Shown here: one piece after another, positions 53,224 through 62,304 of the stretch
How positions within the stretch are numbered: position 1 is the first letter of the stretch
Layout of the letters: the number at the start of each line of letters is the position of its first letter
NCBI RefSeq assembly: GCF_017876155.1
Contig: NZ_JAGINP010000022.1
Span: 1 to 64,000 of the forward strand
Length of the DNA: 64,000 nucleotides
Reading direction: 5' to 3'
Source: Azospirillum rugosum
GTDB lineage: Bacteria > Pseudomonadota > Alphaproteobacteria > Azospirillales > Azospirillaceae
The notes under the pieces: model-generated
Database searches by the model: none
Seen by the model: the letters and a program-made list of their open reading frames with translations, nothing else
What the model was told of the DNA's origin: nothing
Made by a program: the position numbers and the translations under genes

Positions 53224-53945
53224 CGAAACCGGCGTTCCAGCCCCCGTCCGCGCGAACCCGCCGCATGGCGGGCTTCACGCTCGTCGAGCTGATGGTGGTG
53301 GTGGCCATCATCGGCATCCTGGCCACGGTTGGCGGCAAAGTCTTCGGCAACCACCTGCTGAGCGCGAACGTCAGCCGCGCGGTCCCGCACCTGATGAACA
53401 TCGCGGCCAAGAACCGCATCCACTTCAACCGCACGGGCTATTACCTCGCCACCGTGAACGAGGAGGAGATCCAGAAGAAGCTGGGCGTCGACCTGTCGGA
53501 TGCCGGCGATTTCTGCTTCATGATCTTCTGCGGCGCGTCGGCGACCAACCTCTGCGGCAACTACGGCGCGTCGCCCTACACCGCGTCGATGCCGACCGCC
53601 GCCTCCGTCGGCACGGCGATCGCCACCACGGCCGGATCGCCGGCGACCGCCTTCCAGGTCGTCGCCGTGCTGCGCGAGCGTTCGGCCACCCTGCAGACCT
53701 CCGGCCCCGTCTCCGGCGCCGGCGAGTCCTGCAACCCGTCGCTGACCAACCCGCCGCTGAAGCAGGAGCCCACGGGATGGGTGCGCGCCGCCGGCACCGG
53801 CCGGGGCAGCGGCGGGCGAAGCGTGGTGCTGAGCTACCCGCCGCCGATCGACGGCCGCAACTCCGCCGCGACCGTCATCGGCACGCACAGTGTGACTCCG
53901 GAGTGGCGGCAGGGCGTGACCCTGTCCGACGCCCTGACCGACTGA
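53220..53945 (+). CDS. Prepilin-like protein (type IV pilin N-methylation motif)
   Basis: 241 residues. An 18-residue leader ending in Gly is followed by FTLVELMVVVAIIGILATVG, nearly identical to the major pilin's helix, and a head domain of ~200 residues with five cysteines and a Gly/Ser-rich tail region. It could be a second pilin subunit or a large minor pilin. ATGA overlap with the platform gene implies coupled translation. Confidence 0.85.
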   Translation: MTKPAFQPPSARTRRMAGFTLVELMVVVAIIGILATVGGKVFGNHLLSANVSRAVPHLMNIAAKNRIHFNRTGYYLATVNEEEIQKKLGVDLSDAGDFCFMIFCGASATNLCGNYGASPYTASMPTAASVGTAIATTAGSPATAFQVVAVLRERSATLQTSGPVSGAGESCNPSLTNPPLKQEPTGWVRAAGTGRGSGGRSVVLSYPPPIDGRNSAATVIGTHSVTPEWRQGVTLSDALTD

Positions 53946-53953
53946 CCCCGGCC

Positions 53954-54712
53954 ATGCCCCACCGTCCGCAGCCCCGCCCGCAGCACCCCGGCCAGTCCGG
54001 CCAGTCCGGCCAGTCCGGCATAACCATCGTGGAGGTGATGGTCGGGTTTGTGCTGGTGGGCATCCTGATGGCGGGGATGAACGCGGTGTGGGTGGCGGTG
54101 GCGCGGCGCGTCGACGACGCCGTCCTGCGCCAGCAGGCGGTGATCCGCCTGAATTCGGAAATGGAACGCCTGTCCATCGCCTACATCACGGGCGGCGACG
54201 CCGGCGTGAAAAGCCGGACGGTGTCGGATTACGCGACCGCGGCGCCGATGGCGCCGGGCTATGAGGCGGGGTCCTACATCGGCACCTCGCCCGACGGCGT
54301 CAGCCGCCGGATTTATCGGACGGGTCAGCCGGGGATCGAGTTCGCCGACAGGAATCAGACGGGCGGCGTCGACTTCGACGAACCCATCGCCGACGACAAG
54401 GAGAATGCGCAGAAGGTCTATGGCCGCATCTTCTACTTCGACAACGACACCGCCTCCACGACGAGCGACGACCGGAACCTCGTCTGGATCGACAAGGGCC
54501 GCCGTGTCGTGGGGCAACTCAGCTGGGAATTGCTGCCGGTCAACGACAGCGCCGGAACGCGGCCCTGCTACCCCGCGGGAACCGCCACGCCGTGCAACCT
54601 GCTGACGGTCTTTCTCGACTACCCGTTCCGCTTTTCGGCGGACAACCCGCGCGGGGCGATGGGGCCGGTGGAGACCATCACCCTGCAAACCATCGTGGGG
54701 CAGCGCCCATGA
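53954..54712 (+). CDS. Minor pilin (PilV-like)
   Basis: 252 residues. A leader containing three GQS repeats ends in Gly, followed by ITIVEVMVGFVLVGILMAGM with Glu5. Family annotation as prepilin-type is from this motif and position; the head (Tyr- and Asp-rich, two cysteines) is not diagnostic. Three exact 9-bp GGCCAGTCC repeats (about 53990-54018) code the residues right before the cleavage site. It is coupled to the next gene by ATGA overlap. Confidence 0.82.
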   Translation: MPHRPQPRPQHPGQSGQSGQSGITIVEVMVGFVLVGILMAGMNAVWVAVARRVDDAVLRQQAVIRLNSEMERLSIAYITGGDAGVKSRTVSDYATAAPMAPGYEAGSYIGTSPDGVSRRIYRTGQPGIEFADRNQTGGVDFDEPIADDKENAQKVYGRIFYFDNDTASTTSDDRNLVWIDKGRRVVGQLSWELLPVNDSAGTRPCYPAGTATPCNLLTVFLDYPFRFSADNPRGAMGPVETITLQTIVGQRP

Positions 54713-55437
54713 CGGACCAGCGGGAGGACCAGCGGGGCTTCACCCTGATCGAACTGATGGTCGCCGGGACGCTGGGCCTGATCCTGATGATCGTCGTCGG
54801 CGGCATCCTGACCGACACGCTGCGCTACGCCGACGCGATCTCCAGCAGGATCGCGCTGAACCGGCACGCCCGCGAGATCTTCGACGTCCTGGCGCTTGGG
54901 GCATCCAACGCGAACGCCAACCTGAACTCCGGCACGGGATCCGACCCAAGCCCCGGTTTCCGGTATGTGTTCGGCCTGCGCAGCCGGAACGGCTCGTCCG
55001 ACGTGACCGCGGGACCCTTCGCGTTGCCGCGGAGAATGCCCCACTTCATGCAGCGCGACGCGAACGACCTCTTCTCCCGCCGCTACCGGCTGGTTCTCGG
55101 CAACGGGAGCACGCCCCCCTTCGGGAACGACGCCGACGGCGACCCGACCGACCCGGCTGTCGCGACCACTGAGCGCATTCCGGCCATGAGCGTCGCCTGC
55201 ACCGACACGAACACGCCCCTTCAGGGCTGCGCGGCCGGGCTGACCTTCACCGGCGTGCTCGGCTTCCTGCGGGCCGACCCGATCATGTCCCCGGCAACCA
55301 CCGCCAACGGCGTCACGGCGGTGGCGATCCAGCTGATGGATCCGCGCCCGCTCGGGTCGTCGCGGTCCTATCTGGCGGGCCAGACCATCACCTACTGGAT
55401 GGCTTTCGCCGCGCTTCAGCGGAGGGAGCCCTATTGA
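54709..55437 (+). CDS. Minor pilin (PilW-like)
   Basis: 242 residues. A leader MTDQREDQRG is followed by FTLIELMVAGTLGLILMIVVGG, the PilW-type N-terminus. The head includes NRHAREIFDVLALGASNAN and a Cys pair. In PilV/W/X systems these proteins prime fibre assembly or form the tip. It starts inside the end of the preceding minor-pilin gene and ends 4 bp into the next. Confidence 0.85.
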   Translation: MTDQREDQRGFTLIELMVAGTLGLILMIVVGGILTDTLRYADAISSRIALNRHAREIFDVLALGASNANANLNSGTGSDPSPGFRYVFGLRSRNGSSDVTAGPFALPRRMPHFMQRDANDLFSRRYRLVLGNGSTPPFGNDADGDPTDPAVATTERIPAMSVACTDTNTPLQGCAAGLTFTGVLGFLRADPIMSPATTANGVTAVAIQLMDPRPLGSSRSYLAGQTITYWMAFAALQRREPY

Positions 55438-56306
55438 CCCCGCAACCCGCCTCCGTCCGGAATCAGCGCGGATCCGTCCTGGTCACGGTCATGGTGTTCA
55501 TGACGCTGCTTCTGCTGTTCGCCGGCACCTTCGTGCGCCACGTGCTGGTGTCGGAAGAGGAGGAGGTGGACCGGCTTCTGGCCGACACGCGAGTCTATTG
55601 GGCGATGATGGGCCACATGAACTACATGCTGAGCCGGGCCGGGTTCAACGGCGTGTGCGGAGGCGGGGCGAAGAGCAGGGCCGAAACGTCCTCCAACACC
55701 AATCACTCGAGCCCTTGTGGCGCGGCGCCCGACTACGGAGACAATCCGCCGACTCCCGACCCGGTCACCCTGGTGGCCACGAGCCGCAGCGTCGGCACCA
55801 TCATCGGTTCCCTGCAGGACTATCTCGACAGCCAGGACGGTGCCCATGCGGAGATCCAGACGAACGGCTCCCTGGCCGATCCCGGTTTCCTGCGCTGGTA
55901 CTACCCGCAGAACCTGACGACCTCCTCCCAATCCCTGATGGCGGTCAACGCGAACACCGACGCACGCTATTGGTTCGACGTCCGCGCCGTGGTCAGCGAC
56001 CGGCCGAGGCCAGGCGGCGCCACCGCATCCGAACCCGACGGGCAAATCCGGCTGGATATGGAGGTCGGCAAGCTCAACACCACCGGCCATGTCGGCGGAG
56101 CGGGAGCCTTGCGCGACCTGCGCGACCGCATCGGCCGCCTGACCATCGGCCTCTGCGTCGTGGACAGCTACCAGTCCGGCACGGACTCATCCAACAAGCC
56201 CGTGCTGTTCGCCACCACCGGCACCAGCAGTTGCATCCGTGGAGTCACGACCGTCACCGACGGCGCCGCCGCCATCCAGTTCATCCAGCGCAACTTCCCG
56301 TTCTGA
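55434..56306 (+). CDS. PilX-like pilus assembly protein
   Basis: 290 residues starting at TTG 55434, supported by GGAGGGAG 5-6 nt upstream and a 4-bp overlap with the previous gene. After RNQRGS comes a single hydrophobic helix VLVTVMVFMTLLLLFAGTFV, which matches PilX/GspK-like proteins (RGxAL start) that lack Phe1/Glu5. The head has ~240 residues with four cysteines. It probably caps the minor-pilin complex. Confidence 0.75.
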   Translation: MTPQPASVRNQRGSVLVTVMVFMTLLLLFAGTFVRHVLVSEEEEVDRLLADTRVYWAMMGHMNYMLSRAGFNGVCGGGAKSRAETSSNTNHSSPCGAAPDYGDNPPTPDPVTLVATSRSVGTIIGSLQDYLDSQDGAHAEIQTNGSLADPGFLRWYYPQNLTTSSQSLMAVNANTDARYWFDVRAVVSDRPRPGGATASEPDGQIRLDMEVGKLNTTGHVGGAGALRDLRDRIGRLTIGLCVVDSYQSGTDSSNKPVLFATTGTSSCIRGVTTVTDGAAAIQFIQRNFPF

Positions 56307-56340
56307 TCCCCCCTCCGCCCCCTTCCAGCCCGGAGCCCTC

Positions 56341-58350
56341 ATGTTCGGCCTCAAGCTCTCGAAGAAGCCAAATCCCGCCGGGGCCATGGCGACCGGCGCG
56401 GCGACCGGCGCGGCGACGATGTTCCTGCATTGCACCGACACGTCCTGGCGGCTGCGGGTGGAGGATCCCGAGAACGGCGCCGCCGCGCTGGAACGGGAGG
56501 CCGCGTCCGTGTCGCCCGGCCAGCCGAGCGAGCCGCGGATGGACGCGGTGTTCCGGTCGGCGGGGACGGCCATACGCGACGGGGCGTTCGCGTCGGTCGG
56601 TCGGCTCGCCGTTCTGACCGACGACCCGCAGGTGTTCCTCACCGACACCCGGAACGAGACGTTCAGCGTCGCCGCCACCCAGTCCTCGGGCCTGCTGCAC
56701 GCCTATGGCGCGATGCAGCTCAACGCCAAGGCGGTGACCTTCGGCTTCGGTCCCTTCGGCCTGACGGCGCAGGGGCAGAAGGAAAAGGGCGTGGCCGCCT
56801 TCGCGGACGCCCGCCGGGTGGGCGCCTGCCTGGGGCGGCTGGACCGCGCGGGGGCGCTCGTCACCCGGCTGGTGCCCGTCGCCGACGTTCTGGTGCGCCG
56901 CGCGGCGGAACTGGGCGACCTGCCCTACGGCGGCATCTACGTCGGCGGCCATTGCACGCATGTGGTGCTCGCCAACCCGCGCTACGGCACCGTCACGGCC
57001 CGCGTGCTGCCCTTCGGCGTCATGAGCGTCGTCGAGGCGCTGGCCAACCACGGCAACATGTCCCCGGAGGACGCGGAACGGTCGCTGAGGGCGCGCGACA
57101 TGCTGGCCGACATGCTGGCCGACGTGCCGGCGACATCCCCGCTGCCGGACGAGGGCACGGCGGCGCTCACGCGCACGATCCTGGACCGGGCGGTCGGCGA
57201 CGAACTGCGCGGCTATCTGGAGAAGCTGGAGGCGACGCTGGACTTCTTCGAAGGCCAGCGGGCGTCCGGCCGCCCGGACCGGCTGGAGCTGTTCGGCGCG
57301 CACGACCGCGTCGCCGGATTCGCCGGTTTCCTGGCCCGGCGCCTGCCCGTCGCGCCCGCGGCGGTGGGGATTTTCGACCTGTTCTGCGCGTCGGCGGGGC
57401 AGCCCGGCGTCAACCTGCTGGAGGACACCGGCCCCGGCCTGGAGATCGGCCGGGTCAAATACAGACTGTACGAACAGCGGCTGGTGCCGACGGCCGACCT
57501 GCGCGCCGCGAAGGGGCCGGAGGCGCCCGCCGCGCGGCCGTCCATCGGCCAGTCCAAACGGCGCATGCGCGGGCGCGGGCGGGCGGATCGGGCGGGTTCG
57601 GCGGCGCGGAACGGCGGCATGACGCTGGAATCTCTGATGAACCGGCTGATGAACCGCCCCGCCGCCGATCCGGCGTCAGACGCCGCGGGGGAGGAAGCCG
57701 CCGACGCGGCGAACAGGGACCGCCCCTATTTCGCGCTGTTCGGCCTGCTCGCCGTCCTGGTGCTGATGCTGGCCGTGCAGAAGAACGACGAGATGGAGAC
57801 GCAGCGCGCCATGGCCGCGACCCAGGCGGCCCGGGCGTTCGACGACTCGACCCGCCTGCGCCAGCATCTGGCCAGGCCGCTGCGCTCCGCCGACCAAGCC
57901 AGCGCCGACAAGGTGCTGTGGACGGAAAAGTTCCTGATCATCGGCCGCAACATCGACCAGCGCATGTGGCTGACCGACGTGTATCTGGCCACCGAGGCAG
58001 GGGTCGCCGGATCCAGCGACGTGGTCCGCAAGAAGCTGGTGATCGAAGGGGCGGTGCTGCCGTCCACCGAGGGGCACGTGCTGGAAGTCTCGCGCTTCAT
58101 CGCGAACCTGGAGAACTCGGCCAATCACGACTTCATGAACGACTTCCGCGAAATCCGCTTCCAGGGCATCACGCTGGACCAGGCGGAAACCGACCCGGTC
58201 ATCCGGTTCGGCATCGAGGCCGTCTACGACGAGAACAAGCGCGTGCAGGCGCGCCAGCAGGGCGCCGCCGCGTCGGCCGGCTCGCTGGGCGACATGCAGG
58301 ACAGGGTTCGCGGCCGCAACGACGAGGTCGAGCGCTACGCGCCGCGCTGA
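56341..58350 (+). CDS. PilM/PilN-like fusion protein
   Basis: 669 residues. The N-terminal ~400 residues form a soluble region with weak resemblance to actin-fold PilM/GspL proteins (GIYVGGHCTHVVLANPRYG, LEKLEATLDFFEGQ). An Arg-rich linker leads to one membrane helix (about 463-481, YFALFGLLAVLVLMLAVQK) and a C-terminal PilN-like periplasmic domain with a coiled coil. Together this is the GspL layout: cytoplasmic actin-like part, one helix, ferredoxin-like end. A tandem repeat (ATGAATGAAT, near residue 17) lies at the N-terminus. The assignment rests on layout and position. Confidence 0.6.
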   Translation: MFGLKLSKKPNPAGAMATGAATGAATMFLHCTDTSWRLRVEDPENGAAALEREAASVSPGQPSEPRMDAVFRSAGTAIRDGAFASVGRLAVLTDDPQVFLTDTRNETFSVAATQSSGLLHAYGAMQLNAKAVTFGFGPFGLTAQGQKEKGVAAFADARRVGACLGRLDRAGALVTRLVPVADVLVRRAAELGDLPYGGIYVGGHCTHVVLANPRYGTVTARVLPFGVMSVVEALANHGNMSPEDAERSLRARDMLADMLADVPATSPLPDEGTAALTRTILDRAVGDELRGYLEKLEATLDFFEGQRASGRPDRLELFGAHDRVAGFAGFLARRLPVAPAAVGIFDLFCASAGQPGVNLLEDTGPGLEIGRVKYRLYEQRLVPTADLRAAKGPEAPAARPSIGQSKRRMRGRGRADRAGSAARNGGMTLESLMNRLMNRPAADPASDAAGEEAADAANRDRPYFALFGLLAVLVLMLAVQKNDEMETQRAMAATQAARAFDDSTRLRQHLARPLRSADQASADKVLWTEKFLIIGRNIDQRMWLTDVYLATEAGVAGSSDVVRKKLVIEGAVLPSTEGHVLEVSRFIANLENSANHDFMNDFREIRFQGITLDQAETDPVIRFGIEAVYDENKRVQARQQGAAASAGSLGDMQDRVRGRNDEVERYAPR

Positions 58351-58378
58351 TCCGGACCGGACAATCGGGGAAAACGCC

Positions 58379-59206
58379 ATGGACGCCTTCATCAGAACGC
58401 ACCGGTCCTTCCTGCTGTCGCTGCTGTGCGCGGTCACGGGGATCCTGCTGCTCGGCTACGCCACCGTCTACCGGCCGAAGGAGGTGGCGATGGCCGACGC
58501 CGCCCGGCTGGCCGCGATCCTGGCGGAGGAGAACAGGACGCTCGCCGCCGAGCTTGAGCAGCGCCGGAAGAACGCCGCGCAGACCGAAGCCGGCATCCAG
58601 TCCCTTCCCCGCTTCCTGGACCACATCAACGGCATCGCCCAGAACACCAAGGTCATCGTCCGCGAACTGATGCCGAGCCGCGACGGCAACCTGAAATTCG
58701 TGCTGAAGATCACCGCCGACTATCTGACCTTCCTGCGCTTCGCCGCGAACCTGGAGGCGCTGAACGTCTCCATCAACGACCTTCAGGTGCGGCCCTTCGA
58801 CTATTCGCAGAACCCGCCGACGCACGCCATCGAGTTCTCCATCACGCCGCGGGCCGACGCCGCCCCGCTGACCGACCAGCGCCTTCAGGCCCTGCGCGAC
58901 CAGGTGGCCGAGCAGAACAAGCGCAATCCCTTCCAGCGCTTCGCCTTCAACCGCGCCACACGGCAGGTCACGCACGAAATCGACCTGACCTGGATGCACC
59001 GCCTGTCGGGCATCGGCCGCGTCGGCGACCAGGACGTCGCCACCATCAACACCCGCGACTACCGCGTGGGCGCGGAACTGGAGCCCGGCCTGAAGGTCAC
59101 CAGGATCGATTCCGACTCCGTGTACCTGCAACGCCAGACAAACGACGGCGTGACCAGCTACGTCATCCGCTTCCGCCGCTCCAAGCTCGACAGCAAGGCG
59201 CCGTGA
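58379..59206 (+). CDS. PilO-like inner-membrane alignment protein
   Basis: 275 residues. A short cytoplasmic N-terminus and one helix (11-29) are followed by a coiled coil (about 38-72) and a periplasmic ferredoxin-like domain, as in PilO/GspM. The last ~80 residues (VGDQDVATINTRDYRVGAELEPGLKVTRIDSDSVYLQR) look like the beta domain of PilP/GspC that contacts the secretin, so it may combine both roles. It is the last gene of the locus, convergent with the transglycosylase gene. Confidence 0.65.
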   Translation: MDAFIRTHRSFLLSLLCAVTGILLLGYATVYRPKEVAMADAARLAAILAEENRTLAAELEQRRKNAAQTEAGIQSLPRFLDHINGIAQNTKVIVRELMPSRDGNLKFVLKITADYLTFLRFAANLEALNVSINDLQVRPFDYSQNPPTHAIEFSITPRADAAPLTDQRLQALRDQVAEQNKRNPFQRFAFNRATRQVTHEIDLTWMHRLSGIGRVGDQDVATINTRDYRVGAELEPGLKVTRIDSDSVYLQRQTNDGVTSYVIRFRRSKLDSKAP

Positions 59207-59260
59207 CATGGCCCTTCGGACGATGGCAGCAGGACAGCTTTTTGCGCGTGGAAGGCGCCG

Positions 59261-60286
59261 TCATCCCGGTGCCCCGGCGGGATTGATGGCGGGAATGGCG
59301 GCGGGCGCGAAGGCGCCGCGCAGGGCCGGCGACGGGTCGGCCAGCGCCGGGTCGAAAGGGTGGCGCTCGGCGCCGTAGAGACGCCCGACGCGGCGCACAT
59401 ACTCGCGCGTCTCCGCGTAGGGCGGGATTCCGCCATGGCGGTCGACCGTCCCCTCGCCCGCGTTGTAGGCGGCCAGCGCAAGCCGCACGTCGCCCCGGAA
59501 GTAGGACAGCAGCCAGCGGAGATACCGCATGCCCCCGATCATGTTCTCCACGGGGTCGAACGGGTCGCGCACGGCGAAGCGGCGGGTGGTGTCGGGCATC
59601 AGCTGCATCAGCCCCTGCGCCCGCTTCGGCGACACCGCGCCCGGTTCGAAATTCGATTCCACCGCGATCACGGCCAGGACGAGGCCGCTGTCCAGCCCGA
59701 AGCGGGAGGCCAGAATCCCGGCCGCCTGCCCGATCGGGCTGCCGGCCGCCATGTCGCGGAAGGCGGCGGCGTCCATCCGGGGCCGGTCGGCCGGCGCGGG
59801 CCGCCGGACGGTCCCCGGACGGCAATCGGGGCGTCGGCGCACGTCCAGCGGCGGCAGCTTCCGCATGACGCGGCCCGCCTCGGCATGGCCCGCGTCCGCC
59901 GCCACGGCGAGCCAGGCGATCGCCCGCGCCGGATCGCGATCCGTGCCCATGCCCGCCCAATAAAAGCGCCCGAGCCGGTAGGACGCCTCGACATGCCCCG
60001 CCTGGGCGGCGCGGCAGAACAGCGCGAAGGCGCGTCCCAGATCCATGCCCACGCCGTCGCCGCGGTCGTAGCGGTTCGCGAGGTCGTACTGCGCCGCGGA
60101 GTCGCCGTCCCGCGCACGCTTCTGCAGCGCGGCGACGGCGGCGTCCTCCATCGCGGGCCGCGCCGCCGCATCCCGCGCTTCCGCGGGGCCGTCCGCCAGG
60201 ACCAGAAGGACGGCCAGCCCAACACACTCGGCATACAGACGTGACTTCAATGTTTTCCGTGATCCCAGGCCTTGCCCAATGACCAT
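59261..60286 (-). CDS. Lytic transglycosylase (SLT) with Sel1-like repeats
   Basis: 341 residues from ATG 60286. A signal or membrane anchor lies near residues 18-35. Two Sel1-type repeats (about 50-145: DGDSAAQYDLANRYDRGDGV, AGHVEASYRLGRFYWAGMGT) are followed by an SLT domain (about 175-290) with catalytic Glu in VIAVESNFEPGAVSPKRAQGLMQLMP and AAYNAGEGTV. It cuts peptidoglycan, which could open space for the adjacent pilus machine, as PilT-type transglycosylases do in type IVb clusters. It is on the opposite strand, so it is not in the operon. Confidence 0.9.
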   Translation of the reverse strand: MVIGQGLGSRKTLKSRLYAECVGLAVLLVLADGPAEARDAAARPAMEDAAVAALQKRARDGDSAAQYDLANRYDRGDGVGMDLGRAFALFCRAAQAGHVEASYRLGRFYWAGMGTDRDPARAIAWLAVAADAGHAEAGRVMRKLPPLDVRRRPDCRPGTVRRPAPADRPRMDAAAFRDMAAGSPIGQAAGILASRFGLDSGLVLAVIAVESNFEPGAVSPKRAQGLMQLMPDTTRRFAVRDPFDPVENMIGGMRYLRWLLSYFRGDVRLALAAYNAGEGTVDRHGGIPPYAETREYVRRVGRLYGAERHPFDPALADPSPALRGAFAPAAIPAINPAGAPG

Positions 60287-60415
60287 CAAAATATCCGTCA
60301 CGGATCGAACCCGAAACACCTGTGATAGCCGCAATCACGTCTGTGAATATTTATGTGTGCAGTTTGCGCCTTGAAAATATCTGCGGCCGGGACTGCGGTT
60401 GCGGTCCGCAGTGGA

Positions 60416-61630
60416 TCACACCCCGCCCTTGTCGCCTTGCGCGCCGCGTTCGACGGTCTCAAGGAAGAAGCGCAGCATCTCCCGCGTGGCGTCCGGGCCG
60501 CGCGGATCGGTGTAGGAGCCGGCCGGGCTGCCGCCCGCCCAGGCGTGCCCGGCGCCATGGATCGTCCACTGTTCGCACAGCACCCGTCCGGAGGGGTCGG
60601 CGTGGAGCGTGCGGCTCCAGCCTTGCCCGCCGGGCGCCTGGCCGCGCTCCTCCCGGCGCGTCAGGCCGGCGGCCGCGGCCATGGACTGCCGCGCGACGGC
60701 CTCGCCGTTGGCCGGGTGAACCGTGCTGTCGCGGTCGCCGTGGAAGACGATGGTCGGGACCGGAGCGCCGCCCCGCGGCGTGCCCGCCGCCGCTCCCTGG
60801 CGCATGGCGGCCAGCGCCGAGGGCAGGTTGTGCGCCGCCCCGACCGGCAGGCCCGAATGCACCCCCACGGCGGCGTAGAGGTCGGGATAGGAGGCGCCCA
60901 GGATGGCCGCCGCCGCACCGCCGGCGGAGAGCCCGGCGATGAAGACGCGGCGTTCGTCCACGGGATGGTCCTTCATGATCCGCCGGGTCATCCCCGCGAT
61001 CAGCGACGGTTCCCCCTGGTCGCGCCGCTGGTGGTCGTGGCTGAACCAGTTCCAGCATTTCTGGGCGTTGGCGGAGGAATCCTGCGCCGGGTAGGCGACG
61101 AGGAAGCCATGCTCCTCGGCAAGCGCGTTCATCCGGGTGCCGGCCGCGAAGTCGTCCGGCGACTGGGTGCAGCCGTGCAGCATCACCACCAGGGGAAGGG
61201 GCTGCCCGTCGCGCCGGTTCGCCGGAACGTAGAGCTTGTAGGAGCGCGTCCCGGCCGCGTTGCTGAAGGACGCCGTCGTGAAGCTGGCGCCGTCCGGCAA
61301 GGGCTCGGACGGTGGACGCGCGGCCTTTCCCAAACCGAGGTCGAGGCCGTGCGGCATCGCCCGGGCGGCAAGGCCGCGCAGCGTGTCGCCCAGCCCGGAC
61401 CGGGGCTCCGTGCGGGCGCGTCCGGCGGAGTGCGGCGGCGCGTCCGCCGTCTTCACCGAGACGGGCTCGACATCGATGATGGTCGCGGAACCGGCGTCCG
61501 CCGGCTTGGCGGAGGACCCACCGTGATCGCCGCCCAGCAGGCGCTGGATCAGGGCGGTCGCCTCGGCCAGCTTGCCGGCTTGCGTGAGGCTCTTGGCCTT
61601 GGCCATGCCGGAGAAGAAGGGGTTGCTCAT
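60416..61630 (-). CDS. PHB depolymerase-family esterase
   Basis: 404 residues. The alpha/beta-hydrolase catalytic region begins about residue 110: oxyanion motif VVMLHGCTQSPDDFA, nucleophile elbow GLSAGGAAAA, Asp in FHGDRDSTVHPANG, His in IHGAGHAWAGG. This is the secreted-type polyhydroxybutyrate/feruloyl esterase (LpqC-like) family. There is no clear signal peptide, and the first ~100 residues are a linker-like, Ala-rich region, so it may act inside the cell on PHB or short esters. It follows the CopG regulator gene by 97 bp on the same strand. Confidence 0.88.
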   Translation of the reverse strand: MSNPFFSGMAKAKSLTQAGKLAEATALIQRLLGGDHGGSSAKPADAGSATIIDVEPVSVKTADAPPHSAGRARTEPRSGLGDTLRGLAARAMPHGLDLGLGKAARPPSEPLPDGASFTTASFSNAAGTRSYKLYVPANRRDGQPLPLVVMLHGCTQSPDDFAAGTRMNALAEEHGFLVAYPAQDSSANAQKCWNWFSHDHQRRDQGEPSLIAGMTRRIMKDHPVDERRVFIAGLSAGGAAAAILGASYPDLYAAVGVHSGLPVGAAHNLPSALAAMRQGAAAGTPRGGAPVPTIVFHGDRDSTVHPANGEAVARQSMAAAAGLTRREERGQAPGGQGWSRTLHADPSGRVLCEQWTIHGAGHAWAGGSPAGSYTDPRGPDATREMLRFFLETVERGAQGDKGGV

Positions 61631-61727
61631 TGCAGAAGCTTTCTGTCAATCCGGATGCGAGCCCGCGGGGAGCCCGTCCGGCGTCATTCAATAAGGCGTG
61701 AGTGGGGTGCCGTCAGCGCATGCGGTG

Positions 61728-62147
61728 TCAACGCATCCGGTCTGCCAGCGCGGCCTTGACGGCGGCGCTGGCGTGCAGCGCACCTAGCACGGTGATGGAG
61801 ACGATGGTCGCGCGGGCAAGGTCCGGCGTGACGTCCTGGGCGATGCTGGCCAGCCCGAGGACACGGATGTCGAGCCTTTCGCCGGCCGCCTGCACCGCTT
61901 CGAGATCCGCGCGGCTGTAGTGGCGCAAACCCAGGTCGACGCTCTTGCGCGTCACGGCTTGCCGCACCGCGTCGCCGTGGCGGTCGATCTGGTTGCGGAT
62001 CGCGGTGCGGATGAAGTCGGTCCGGTTGGAGTAGAACCCTTCCTGCACCAGCAGGTCGATGTGGCCGAGGTCGACGTAGCCGAGATTGATCGTGATCTTC
62101 TCGCTGTCCGCAACCTTCACCCTTTGGTCCTGCATGTCCCCGGCCAT
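61728..62147 (-). CDS. CopG-family (ribbon-helix-helix) transcriptional regulator
   Basis: 139 residues. An N-terminal RHH domain (about 12-55: KITINLGYVDLGHIDLLVQEGFYSNRTDFIRTAIRNQI) precedes a C-terminal domain of ~80 residues found in a CopG subgroup that often neighbours polyhydroxybutyrate esterases. The strand sequence and SNRTDFIR helices are typical. A perfect palindrome (62164-62183) lies 17 bp upstream of the start codon and is a likely autoregulatory operator. A start at the Met of residue 5 is possible. Confidence 0.85.
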   Translation of the reverse strand: MAGDMQDQRVKVADSEKITINLGYVDLGHIDLLVQEGFYSNRTDFIRTAIRNQIDRHGDAVRQAVTRKSVDLGLRHYSRADLEAVQAAGERLDIRVLGLASIAQDVTPDLARATIVSITVLGALHASAAVKAALADRMR

Positions 62148-62163
62148 CCCATTTCCATCCGTT

Positions 62164-62183
62164 TACCATCCATCTGGATGGTA
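62164..62183 (-). promoter_or_regulatory. Palindromic operator-like site before the CopG gene
   Basis: TACCATCCA-TC-TGGATGGTA: perfect 9-bp arms with a 2-bp spacer. It ends 16 bp upstream of the ATG, where a bound ribbon-helix-helix protein would block transcription or initiation. The site is seen directly; the link to this regulator is inferred. Confidence 0.6.
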
Positions 62184-62247
62184 TATGGGCGGACAGGGCC
62201 GTCGATCAAGGGTCCTGCGGCGGGATTCAGGGCAATCGCATCTCATG

Positions 62248-62270
62248 CCCTCTCCCGCCCCGGGAGAGGG
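62248..62270. repeat. ccctctcccgccccgggagaggg hairpin repeat
   Basis: A single copy of the palindrome that ends the composite elements at 22.1 and 27.8 kb (10-bp arms, 3-nt loop). It lies 34 bp downstream of the alcohol dehydrogenase gene, upstream of the CopG gene, and may serve as a transcript end. Confidence 0.7.
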
Positions 62271-62304
62271 ATCGAGGCGTGCGGGCGACGTTCGGATGGC
62301 CCGC

